Shown: piece after piece, positions 30,434 through 41,097 of the stretch | How the letters are laid out: each line of letters opens with the position of its first letter | Numbering within the stretch: position 1 is the stretch's first letter | Assembly: GCA_011947345.1 (NCBI GenBank) | Contig: JAAVTG010000428.1 | Span: 26,383 to 90,382 of the forward strand | Direction of reading: 5' to 3' | Origin: Phytophthora quininea | Lineage: Eukaryota; Oomycota; Peronosporomycetes; Peronosporales; Peronosporaceae | Length of the DNA stretch: 64,000 bases | The notes under the pieces: generated by a model | Database searches by the model: none | Told to the model about the DNA's origin: nothing | What the model saw: the letters and a program-made list of their open reading frames with translations, nothing else | Made by a program: the position numbers and the translations under genes

Positions 30434-32959
30434 TTAAGGTGCTAAGCTATCTATCCGTGAGAGTTGCGTTCGTGTCGTCCACATGTGGTGCATGGGTTCC
30501 GGGATATTATTTTCTGGCGGAGCAAAGCCAAGTTGTTGCAGCACGCGGACCACAGTAGCGCGGTCGCAATGAAGCTCATGTGCGTGTTGGTAGAGGAATT
30601 GGTAGTGCCTCTTGAACGAGTTCAGCAGATTGAGAATATTTGGCACTTCAGCTGTCGTTTCCTGGAAATGAATGTCGTTCTTGAGTCGCCATGTTGCATG
30701 AAACACAATCGCTGTGTAGATCCTCCATAGAAGTATCCGTTCTTTGTGCTCACTTCTCCAGTTCCTATGGAGGTCTTGCAATCTTGGGAAGAGTAGCAAC
30801 CTCCAGCTTAGATCGACGCAAAAGAACGTCGACCACCGGCTCCATAGTTCGCTCCACATTGGTTCTAATGACGGGCACGTGAAAAACAGTGTTCTACCGT
30901 TTCGATCTCCTGGCATTCCGGACGAACGGAGTTTTGGATGGTAGGATGTAGTTCTCTGAGGAAGTATAGTCGTGAACCGACTGTGAGGTCTCCGAAGCAC
31001 ATTCGTACTATCACATCATGAATTACCGGCAGTAGATATCCACGTAGAGAAATCACACTGGACAAGGTCTCATGAATCCTTTGTCGAGGACACCCCAGGT
31101 CTTCCATCGGATGATGCATCAACTCCGGAACTTGCTGGAGAATCACCTTCCAATCTTGCGATCGCAAATTTGGGAAGAATCGCGTCGATGGTTCTGTTGG
31201 GAGACAGCTACTTACCTTGATTCCAAATATCGGCGGTGAATTCGTACTTGTTACTTCCTGCATTCCTCCTTCGTCCGGATGCGGTAGTAAGCGATGAAAT
31301 AATCGGCTCATTTGATGGTAGAGCACGAAAATGTCATGCGGAAGCACTTTCGTCCCAAGTATTGGATGAATCTCGGAGCAGACGTCCGTGAAAAATGCCG
31401 TTGACGACGGCCAGTCGCGATTGGCACCCAGAAAGTCGGCAAAACATAACTTTTATGTTTTGCCAGTTCCCGACAGAGCGCCCGAAAGGCGTTTGACCCT
31501 GACCCCAGGGGCTTCGCCGGACTTGCTGGGCTTCGTGTATCCAGTACCTGAAATTCAGGCAACTTGCTCCACCAAATTGGGGTGAATAACGCCTTCTGCA
31601 GAGTTTTCATTCTGTTGTAGTGAATCGACTCCGGGGCTGGCCATTTAATTCTGTTCCACTCCCGTAGCAAGTGTCTCCACCACAAAGGTAGCATGCTCGA
31701 CCTCCAGCCCGCTTGTTTCGGTGGGTTTTGAAATAAGAAATCACTCGATCGCGGGCGGGCGAAGTTGCCATAGCGTAATTGGATCATGTAGAGCATTGGG
31801 CGATACCATACGTTGTCATCTTCGTCTGGGTGTGTAGTAATCGCTAATACAAAGTTCTGGAGGAGTTGAAAGTGCTGGCGACGAATAACAGTAGCTACAT
31901 CAGGAACCCCGATGCCGTCTGCTTCGCGTGGCCTCACAGCCAGTCCTTTTTGAACGATACTTATCCCAGATTTCCCAGTGCTTACGCGGTTGTATAACAC
32001 GTACCGATTCACAATGCCTTGCCAGCGTTTGATGAACCGGGTCAGAATCGTCACAGAAGCTGTGAAATACCACAGCAATGACAAAATCTCTGCTTGGGCG
32101 ATCAACCTCGGCCGATTAGGGTTCTCGCTCGGCCTTTCCAAAGTTGGAGCCGCTTAATCAATTTTTGTCGAGTTGATTCGCCACCAATGTTGAAGTATCA
32201 CCATTGCCGAACGGAATGCCAAGATATCGCACGGTTTCGCCGCGCTTCAGTGATTTTAGCGGTGACACTCGCGGAGCAGAACGTTTACTGTTGAGACTCA
32301 TTAGCACACTTTTGTTATGGTTCAGCCGAGCTCCAGATCCTCCACAATAGTCATCAACAATTTGAAGCTGCTCTTCTAGCTCCTTCTTTCCTTTTGAGAA
32401 TAGCACAGTGTCGTCAGCAAAGAACCTCACTGGGACTCGTAATGTTTGGCCCACCAGGACACCTAAATCTCTTTGAGCGCGTAACAAATTTCCTAGTGGT
32501 TCCAACGAGAGAGCAAACAGATACGGAGACAATGGATCTCCCTGTTTCACTCCTCGAGTTGGTGTCAGCGAGTCCTGCGCCCATCCGTTGATCATTAATG
32601 AACATTTTGAGTCGTTGTACAACAGACGTATCCACCCCAAAAACCGAGGCCCAAATCCTTGTCGTTCCAAAACTCGAAGGAGATACAGACGATTAACGCG
32701 GTCGTAAGCCTTAGCGAAGTCCAAGAACGTGGCAAGTCCTTTGCGTTTTGAATTGTTTCTAAGTGCTGGAGATCGCGGACTAGCATTACCTGCTGGTCAA
32801 TCCGACGCCTCGGTATAAAGCCCTTTTGATCCGGATGCACTAACTTAGAAATGTGTGGTCTAAGGCGATTCACTAATACTCGCGATAATATCTTGACCTC
32901 AACGGGCATCAGTGTGATCGGCCGAAAGTTTCCCGGTTCAGATCGGTCTCCATTCTTAA
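30434..32959 (-). pseudogene. LINE ORF2, RT core to C-terminus
   Basis: The frame 32909-32745 gives PVEVKILSRVLVNRL and HPDQKGFIPRR. A shift near 32735 leads to 32724-32158 with DFAKAYDRVN, GVKQGDPLSP and the catalytic FADD (about 32415). Further shifts occur near 32155, 31460 and 31330. The last part, 31000-30434, is the LINE C-terminus with ETVEHCFS near 30880. Joined across the TTAA site, the frame continues from the part upstream of the piggyBac. Confidence 0.85.
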
Positions 32960-33249
32960 CCCTTTGAACGCGGAGGGTCGGAAAAACGTCTTATCACTTC
33001 CATAAGACTATCTTGATTTAAGTATGGTCTCAAATCCGCAAAAGTGAACTAGCTCCCTTTCCCACAACACGAAGACATTTGATTGGGTACACGTGTAGAA
33101 TCCAACGACTCTTATTGGATGAATAAACAGCCGGCCAAATCGCAAAGCATGTCTTTTTTGAAAATTTGTGCTCGTAGGGATTTTGTCCCCTTCGGCACAC
33201 ACGCCACTAATTCTCAAAAACAAAAGCAACCAGCTTCGCGCCATATCCG

Positions 33250-34724
33250 ATGGATCCTCTCATGGACTACAAGGCTGTCTGGCCGCTGTTGCGCAAGGAG
33301 AAGTGGAAAGCGAGGCCGCCAAGGGGTTGGACATTCAGTACGGCTCCGTTTATCTCTGATATAATCACCTGTGAGGTGACTAACCAGTTTTTCTGTGCTG
33401 TAGCTATGACTTCTTCAAACCTGGCTACGACAGAACAAACGGAACTCGGGGGATACATTACTTCAACGGAGCAGACGAACTCCTTACCTACGTGCGGTCA
33501 GACAAAGAACTTTATGCTCGTCTTCATGTGCTGGTGCAGTCACACGGCCGCAGTATTGGCGGTACGTTATTTATAGAGCTTTTTACCAAACTCGACTAAC
33601 TGTGTGTATGTAGAGCAATCACCGATCACTCCGGGGCAGCCGAAACGCGCTGAACAACCTTCGTCGATTCGTGTAAATAAAACTGCGACACAGATGAAGA
33701 AAAAGCCTGCAGCCGCAACAGCTACCCAGCCAGCGAGAAGAAGCCAAAACAAGCCAAACCGAAGAAGAAAACCAAGAAGCAGATAGCGGAAGAGGCGGCG
33801 AATCGTCGCAGGGAAATTTCTGCATTTGGCAAGATTTGGGGCAGTCACAATGCTACGGGTAAGCGGCTTTGACTGATTTACACAGTAACGTACTAAATTG
33901 ATGTGAGTTCGCAGCTCAAGATGGAAAAGCAGCATCGACTCCATCACAAGTTTCGGAAGGTATATGATGTTGAAAATATGTTGACTGTGGAGGTTTGTAT
34001 TATGCTGACCTGTTGCGTATATTTGGTGGGATCTATGTTGACAGCGGCGGCTAATGCAGACGAAGGCAGCATAACCGGAAGGAGTAATGCTGACGCGGAG
34101 ATGATGGATGTGGCTAATGTTGACAACGTCATCGTACCACAGCCCCATTATGCTGACATTCCCACGAGGGTTGCCACAGCGAGCGACGAGAGTGCTGATG
34201 CTCCAGCGAGTACTGCAGCGACACGCGACAAGCAATCCCACGAGAATGACACCGATGATTGTGGGTCGGCATCGATGTCGAGTGACGAACAAGACGGGAC
34301 GGTGAGCTCTGTTGAAGACCACGAAAGTATTTGCAATGAAGACTATACGCTGGAGCCCAACGTTGGAGAAGATGAAGGCGATCGAATTGATCACGGGAGC
34401 CCGCCAAAACGCACTCGTCGTGCTACGAGGACTCCGCTCGAGTTCTCAAACTCGGATTCGCTTGATCCTAATCTGGTAGTTGGCGATGACGAGTTGCATT
34501 TGGAGTCTGATGGCGAAGGAGAAGAAGACTCGGGAGAAAACGCTGAGGACGAGTACTTTGAAGACGATACAGAATCGAGCGGGGAAGACAGCGCTGTTTC
34601 AGAATCCGTTCAAGAGGAAGTTGAACGTGTCGTGAGGCTAATGGATGAAAATGAGCTACGTGAATTGCACCTGAGTGTACAAGGTTTGTCATATCGTTCG
34701 TATACTGACTTGAACACTATTTGA
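33250..34724 (+). CDS. piggyBac N-terminal exons (WP..L domain and acidic region)
   Basis: From 33250, MDPLMDYKAVWPLLRKEKWKARPPRG resembles a leader domain I know from oomycete piggyBac-type ORFs. In other frames FFKPGYDRTNG and HYFNGADELLTYV follow, so there are introns or shifts. Likely introns are 33858-33914 (GTAAGC..TTCGCAG) and one starting at GTATATG (33960). The frame 33903-34724 is strongly acidic with an RRATRTPLEFSNS patch and leads to the DDE part. Exon borders are my reading and uncertain. Confidence 0.5.
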
Positions 34725-34734
34725 CAACGAGTTT

Positions 34735-36736
34735 ATGCTGACAGCTTCATCCGAGGTCTTCGATAGGAACCAGTTAGCGGCAATGGCGATCGGAGGCTGG
34801 AATGTGCTCCCTACCAACGCAACTGCAGTTTTACATGAGGATCTGCTTGTGGACAAAGTGTACAGCGGATATTGCGGACCCTCGCAAGATATTCAGCCAT
34901 CATCGAAAGATCCGCTGCGACTCTTCTACTATTTTATGCCCAAAGCGTTCTGGCGTCAAGTCGCTAGCGAAACAAACCTGTACTGGGAGCAGACGTTTGA
35001 GGCACGTCTACAAAAAGCTGAAGAGCGCGAGGCAAAGGTGACTCATCGGAAGCAGCGTGAACGCGACCAGCTGCGGCGGCGGCTGATGAAGTTCGAGAAA
35101 ATATTCCCACATGAAATTGTACAATGGGTCGGCTTGATGTTGGCTCATGCGCTTAGCCCGTGTAAACGTCTAGAACTGCACTGGTCTACTCAAGAAAATG
35201 GCGTTCTTCCTGTTGGGACCTTTGGGAAGGTGATGTCTCGCGATCGTTTCCGTGGAATATCACGCTTTCTTCACTTCACAAACAATGAAGATCCTGCTGC
35301 AAGCACAGACAGAGCCTGGAAGGTCCGGTCTGTCTTGTCAACACTAGAGAAGACATTCAAAGAAGGTTACGTTCTCGGCTCGCGAGTGGCAATCGACGAG
35401 GGCATGCTTCCGTCTCAGAATCGCCATAACCCGACGCGAACGTACCTGAAGGACAAGCCCCACAAGTGGGGGTCCAAGTGTGTGATGACTTGTTGCGGAG
35501 ACACTGGCTACTGCAAAGGTACGCTATGTTGACTTGTCAAGTTTACTATTTGAGCTATATGCTGACGTTGTGTTCATGATTTGTGGCCGAATTGCTTGCA
35601 GAGTTGAGTTGGATGTTGGCAGAAAACATGATGCTGAAGGTGCACAGTCAATGGACACCAAGAGCGGACCTGCTGCTGTTATCCGCAATATCGCTTGTGT
35701 GTTTCGGGGCTTCCATACGAAGGTCGACGCGTTGTTATTGCAGATCGCTTCTACACGTCTATTCCGCTAGCACAGCAGCTGCGCACCATGGGCTTCAATT
35801 TCGTCGGAACAATACAGACGAATCGCTGCGGTTGGTGTAAAAGGTCGAGTTTCCATCGAAGAAGCGTCCTGAAGCGATTCCACGAGGTACTTTCAAAATG
35901 GCGGTAGCGGAGTCGAACCCTGGATTAGTTGCGTTGGGGTGGGGCGACAACAACTACATCTACTTTCTAGCGTCGCATGTCGGGACGGAGGTGACGACAA
36001 TTCGCCGGCGAGAAAAGAATGGTGTGTACAGCGAAGTTCCGTGCCCGCAGCTTGTGACGGAGTATCAACGCTACATGGGTGGTGTTGACCGACATGATCA
36101 GCTTCGGCTGCAATCTTATTCGATGCAGCTAGCAACTCGGTAAGATGTCGTTATGCTGACTTGTTGGGTTTACCATATATGACTTATGGTGTACTTATTG
36201 CGCAGGTTCAAAAAATACTACAAGAGCTTATTTCTTGGCCTCACTGACATGGCGCTGGTAAACGCATACATCGTCTACACGTCGCTGTGGGAGAAGAAAA
36301 GAAGAAGAACTTCGACTTCTTGTCAAGCCTTCACAAAGCGCTCATTGCGCAGTCAGAAAGCGATTTTGCAGTGACTGCCGCAGCGCCGGGTAGACCTTCT
36401 GAATTAGTCGAGTTGCCAGCGGTAGCGCTAGCACACCACAGTGTGGTCCCGTTTGCAGGCAAGCGGGAAAACTCAGGAACCGAACGGACAAGGCAGCGTG
36501 CCTGCAAAGTCTGCTCGTTTTACAAGCCCAAGGACAAGAAGAGAGGAGGGTCCTCCATGTTCTACTGCCCAGCGTGCTCTGCCAAACGAAAGGGCTACTT
36601 GGTGCTTTGCAACAAGGTGCGTGGGCATCCGGGGAACTCGAATTTGACTTGCGCGCAGATCTGGCATTCAGTGTGGCAGAACGGCGAGTTCATGCCAAAA
36701 GGTGGCCGCATCCGAGACCGAGGTGCCATCAAGTAG
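34735..36736 (+). pseudogene. piggyBac DDE transposase
   Basis: The exon 34735-35518 holds the N-terminal part of the DDE_Tnp_1_7 domain: LFYYFMPKAFW, LMLAHALSPC, RDRFRGISRFLHF and the first Asp in VAIDEGMLP. Intron 35519-35601 (GT..CAG with ATGCTGAC). The next part has VVIADRFYTS (second Asp) in a frame shifted near 35700. Another shift near 35843 leads to YMGGVDRHDQL, a hallmark of the family with the third Asp. Intron 36140-36205. The end carries a cysteine-rich finger (CKVCSFYKPK..C..C) after a third shift near 36300. All three catalytic Asp are present, but the three shifts suggest it is inactive. Confidence 0.85.
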
Positions 36737-37148
36737 TTAGTTGCTTGTAATGAAATCGATAACTACTTCACGCAACGTTTTGTCTCTTCACCTTCTTGCA
36801 TACATCTACAGTAGTCCGGTAGTCGGGGCGAGACAGCTAGGAGAGCGAGTGGAGTGCAGCTGGAGAACTCGGTATTAGTCTCGTGGAGTCCATCTATCAC
36901 TCGTACTGGATTTCTGAATTTCTGAATTGCGGAACGAGGGTGTTCAGGCCAAAATCGGTGCATTGGCCTGTCTATTCCCCGTTGCGAGAATTATTGTCCG
37001 AGAGCTTAGCAACAACGTCGTTGTAAACGAGCCATTTCGACACTGATGTAGACTATTCCATACTCAAATCAATACGTTATTTTATGTTGACTTGGAAGTG
37101 ATAAGCGTTTTCATATCACTTCCAAGTCACCCCTCCGCGTCCAAAGGG

Positions 37149-38920
37149 TTAAACAGTAGTGCCACGGAGGAATATCGCTGATGTGGAAGCAGAATTCCAC
37201 GTTCCAATTGATATCCAAAAACTATCGCAAGTATTTCTCCAAACGCGCCCGGATCTAGACGAAAACAATCACTGGTGAGGCCGTCTGGACCCGGTGCTGA
37301 GTGAGGTTTCAGTTTCCTGATCGCAAAGGCAAACTCCTCTGCGGCCAACTCGCTGTCAAGATCCTTGGTCACCTCTGAGGATAGTCGGCGGTCGATGCTA
37401 TCAAGCAAGGTTTGTTGAGACGCCATGTCAATCTCTCGTTCTTCAGCTGGGAAGTGAGGGTCGCCGAATATTTTCCCCAATGCTCTTGAAAGCCATGACA
37501 GATTTCAGTAGGATCGGTTGATTCTTCACCAGCTGAAGTTCGTATCGATCTAAATGGAGTATTTCGAAGTTCGTATCGTGGCGGCCGAAAGAAGAACTTG
37601 GTACTTTTTTCAGCTGCAGTCACGGTTTGTTCAAAGCCCCGATTACATCCAAAGGTATTCCATTCATCATGACATTCTTTGTATCGTTGTCTGGCGAAGT
37701 AGTAGTTAATTTCGTCTTGCTCGCTTGCATCTTCTGTCGTCACGGTCGCAGCACACTCTTCTAAACATTCTCGAGCAAGATTTATGTCAGCATATCTTGA
37801 TGCACGCAGGTTATGTTGACAACGTTTAAGATACGCATTCATCTTTTGCTTCCATGTTTTCCACACTAAACCGGGATTATTTGAAGCACGAAGGACTGGT
37901 AGAAGAAGCTTGGCTTCCTCCACAATATCCGTCTGGAGTTCTGGTATTTGCAAGAGCCAATCCGGCAGTCTCCAGAAACCTGTACCAGTGGGATGATGCC
38001 ATGAGGTTAGTTCTACATGGTGCGCAAGATGGTCGCCTCCATTTTCCCACGCAGAGTATCCTGAGTCATGGTAGCAGTCCGATTGCAAATCGTCTGACAG
38101 AAAAATGTAATCAATCCGATTTATCCTTGGAAGCGGCCCAGAAAAATTCGTGCAGATGGATGGTGAAGCCGCCACACATCTACAGCGTCAAGCTCCGTTA
38201 ACCACAACTGCAGACTCCTCCTGCTCGAGTCTGTACTGGCGTGATTCGAGCTGGCATCCACACTTGGCTCTACTGCTAGGTTGAAATCACCGCACACAAT
38301 ATGCACTGCATTATCTTCGAATTCCACCGGAAGCTGTTCGAACAAAGCCTTTCGCGATGCCGCATCGTTCGGTGCGTACACATTATGGATTTAGCAAATA
38401 TTGTTTTTCCATGGCATTCGCACTAACAGATAGCGGTTAGGAATTGTTGCTTCTGACATCACTGTGGCTTGTGCAAGACTTGGACATGAGCCATGAATTA
38501 TGGTCGCTACGCCACCACTCCGGGGATATGTTTCTTGTTGGCAGTCACCATTTTTATCCGAGAGGAATACGCGGCCTCCGAAGGTTTGCTCGACTTAATA
38601 CTTAAAGCGACTTGCTTGCTTCTCATTCTTGAAGCGAGTTTATTGTACGCACGAGAAATAAAAATATTTTAGATGCGTTGAAATCAACGGGTATCCACCA
38701 CCTTTGACTCCACGCAGATTTCATGACAATATTTTACACGATTCACCAACGTCCATTCCGCTCATCATTTACGTTGATGGCTTTGCTTCCATTGCAGAGG
38801 CTGTTTGCGGGAGCGTCAACAAATTCGTAGTTAAAACAAGGAGATCAGTTGAAGTGAGAGAGCTCGAACGTAGTGCTTCCAGTCCCGCAATAAGGGCACT
38901 TCCAGGTGCTACATTATTCG
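37149..38920 (-). pseudogene. LINE ORF2, endonuclease to RT start
   Basis: The minus strand from about 38600 shows FGGRVFLSDKNGDCQ and RSGGVATIIHG, then (after a TAA near 38394) VYAPNDAASRKALFEQLP and HIVCGDFN, the catalytic APE motifs. 38175-37369 has RIDYIFLS and GGDHLAHHVEL (the SDH-type histidine region). After a shift, 37480-37153 reads LKPHSAPGPDGLTSDCFR, the RT start, up to the TTAA. 38400-38930 contains at least two stops. Confidence 0.8.
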
Positions 38921-38932
38921 CGGTCTTGAGTA

Positions 38933-40660
38933 TCATTTCCCCACTGGAGATCTAAGTAGTTGTAGCAATTCTTGATCAGAAAGAAGTTTTACTGCAGTGT
39001 GTGGCAGACCTTCTCCGACGTGGTCTACAAGAAAATGTAGCCACGCGCGTTGAGTGAAGACTGCGGGACACATGCTCAGTGCCATCAATTTGAAAATGCT
39101 GAGCCAACGGAGTAAATTCCACTGCTTCTTTTGAACCTCTGTCAGGTTGTTGAACGCGTCTTTCAAGTAAGATGAGTACTCATCTCGTGAATTACCCATG
39201 GAGAGGTTGAGGCTAGAGACTCGTTCGTGAAATGTTCTGATATTGTCATCATCGCCCATGTTTTCCTCCGCAGAAATGCGATTCCACAGATGAATACCGG
39301 CAAGGTCGAGCGTCTGAGATCCACCAGCAACTAGACCTTTCAGAATTGCCTTTGTCCATGTTAATGGGAACTTGGCCATTGATCGGACAATCCTGTCCAT
39401 GTTCTTGGATCCCTGAAGCATCTCTTCGGCCTCCTTGTAGTGTTCGGTATTGCTTGCAATACAGTCCTGTTCTACCATCAGTTGAGCTTCTTTTTCGGAA
39501 AGTAGCAGAGCTTCTTGTAGTAGTAGGTCCTCACTATCGTCATGCTGGGTAGGCTGAGTTGCCCTCATCTTGGCAGGAGCGTATCCATCGATGCTTTCAC
39601 CCTTCTCGACGTTTAAATGCGGTACGATTGCAATTCCAGCAGAAACACCCTGTTCAAGCTCAAGGAGGATGACTTCAAAGTTACATTCCGGTAGATTGAG
39701 CGCAGCAAATGGGTTCTCGTGAGCAAAGGACGGTTCCAAGCGCTTGAAACCAGATTCAAGCTGTTTGTCCATATCAGTATCGGAGTTCGAATTCTCTGCA
39801 AATTCCCAAATTGCGCTGGATTGTTCATCAGCGCGTGGTTGCTGATTTTCCTGCGAGTTATCTGCGCGGTCATGGTTTCGTCTAGAAGAACCGGGTTCTT
39901 TTCCTTGACCATGCCTTGGCTCCGAAGCCGCTGCTGTGGAATCTGGGAGCCTCGCGTGCGCCGTAATGGGGGTGCTGATTCTCGCTGAGATAACGCTTTC
40001 TTGTCTCTTGGAGCGGTCTTCATTCTCATGAGGGCTATCTCCAAAGGGTAGCACAACGGCGTAACTGGACTGGCGGTAAGAAGATGATCTCACTGGTGGT
40101 TCCATTGAGTGTTTTCCTCTTGCCACGTAGTAGTGTCGTCCATGCACGAGTTGGTGCGTGACGTACTGATGAACCATCAGGCACGGCGGAGGCGCAGTCG
40201 ATCCGAAGTAGAAACGCCACGTAGGTGTTGCCACTTGTGTCTCGAGGTTGACGTCTCGTGGCGTAAAGTACAGTGGACACGCCCCCAGTGCAGATAGCCC
40301 GAGGAATAACGCGTTCGCTTCGTTCGTGGAGTGAATACTGGAGACGTCCAGATAAAACTTGTTCATCAGGAATGACTGACGCTTGATCGTGAACTTCTTT
40401 CCGAGCAAGTTGACTTCTTCTCCATCCAGCTGTGTTTCAAATTCTGCCGAACGCACATGAATAAGAACGCCGCCTGAGGATATCTTCTCCAGCATCGCCA
40501 CACCGTGATGGGCCAGCACGTCCTTGACAGTCTCGTTGCCTTGATCTTGGAGAAACGACTTCGAAATAACAGGCACCGCCAGATTGGAGCAATACGAGCC
40601 GGTGTTGATCACTACGGCGTGGCTGGTAGGGGCTGGATTGAAGGCCCGTTGCTTTGTCAC
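38933..40660 (-). CDS. LINE ORF1 protein, about 575 aa
   Basis: One long open frame, intact apart from an uncertain start. N-terminal region with beta-rich segments (VLIHVRSAEFETQLDGEEVNLLGKKFTI), then a polar Ser/Arg/Glu-rich middle and a helical C-terminus. No CCHC knuckle is visible. By position directly upstream of the endonuclease it is the ORF1 (RNA-binding chaperone) of this LINE. It ends just before ORF2, and ORF1 is far better preserved than ORF2. Confidence 0.7.
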   Translation of the reverse strand: MTKQRAFNPAPTSHAVVINTGSYCSNLAVPVISKSFLQDQGNETVKDVLAHHGVAMLEKISSGGVLIHVRSAEFETQLDGEEVNLLGKKFTIKRQSFLMNKFYLDVSSIHSTNEANALFLGLSALGACPLYFTPRDVNLETQVATPTWRFYFGSTAPPPCLMVHQYVTHQLVHGRHYYVARGKHSMEPPVRSSSYRQSSYAVVLPFGDSPHENEDRSKRQESVISARISTPITAHARLPDSTAAASEPRHGQGKEPGSSRRNHDRADNSQENQQPRADEQSSAIWEFAENSNSDTDMDKQLESGFKRLEPSFAHENPFAALNLPECNFEVILLELEQGVSAGIAIVPHLNVEKGESIDGYAPAKMRATQPTQHDDSEDLLLQEALLLSEKEAQLMVEQDCIASNTEHYKEAEEMLQGSKNMDRIVRSMAKFPLTWTKAILKGLVAGGSQTLDLAGIHLWNRISAEENMGDDDNIRTFHERVSSLNLSMGNSRDEYSSYLKDAFNNLTEVQKKQWNLLRWLSIFKLMALSMCPAVFTQRAWLHFLVDHVGEGLPHTAVKLLSDQELLQLLRSPVGK

Positions 40661-41097
40661 GATCGCAAGGTATTCTCGGGTGAAGTGTCTTCCCTCTCGT
40701 ACGCCTGGGCAAGTGTTGCTGCTGCTTCCTCCGAGACGGGGGCTCAGAGAGCAAGGTCGTCGCAGACCGACGAATCCGGGAGTACTCCAGCGCGCGCAGG
40801 TGATCGGCCATCGAGGTGGCCATCACCGCCATGTTTCTTCAGAAGGGAAGGGTAAGGGTTCGATGTGAGCGGTATCCTTCCAAACGAGAAATCACATGCA
40901 GCAAGTAGAGGTCGATGCAGCCAAGACCAAGCTTGGCATTGCTGGCCAGTCCGGTGTAGGGATGATTTTGTATTTGAAGAGTAAAGAATGTTCAAAACAT
41001 CCTGAAGTATTTTGCAGAGTTCAGAAGTGTCCAAAAGTGCGCAAAAGTCCTAATCTTTAGTTTACTATACAAGCTTGTCATTGAAGAAAAAGAACGC

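Larger units (their letters stand above)
27926..30437 (-). repeat. inverted duplication, arm B
   Basis: Reverse-complement partner of 7952-10813 without the 332-bp insertion. The outer end shares TTAA with the start of the LINE 3' tail. The inner end has the hAT insertion. Copies differ mainly by single-base indels. Confidence 0.9.
32960..37148 (+). mobile_element. piggyBac-like DNA transposon, 4189 bp
   Basis: TTAA lies at 32956-32959 and 37149-37152, the exact piggyBac target duplication. The ends are inverted repeats, CCCTTTGAACGCGGAGGG on the left and the complement of CCCTTTGGACGCGGAGGG on the right. A transposase gene with introns lies inside on the plus strand. Removing the element with one TTAA restores the LINE reading frame across LLF-KNGD. 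Confidence 0.97.
30434..40891 (-). mobile_element. LINE with ORF1 and APE-RT ORF2, split by piggyBac
   Basis: The 3' end is at 30434, shared with the tail at 3312. ORF2 runs up to about 38920 and ORF1 from 40660 to 38933. The 5' end lies near 40891, where AKR sequence resumes. Without the piggyBac the element is about 6.3 kb. ORF2 has an APE-type endonuclease, RT and a C-terminal C..C...H..C-like knuckle and no RNase H, as in L1-like elements. Several stops and shifts make it inactive. No clear target duplication is visible. Confidence 0.9.

Noticed and set aside
40744..41034. Minus-strand 96-residue ORF at the LINE/AKR/hAT junction
   Set aside because: It spans three unrelated sequences (LINE leader, AKR fragment, hAT end) and is a chance frame.
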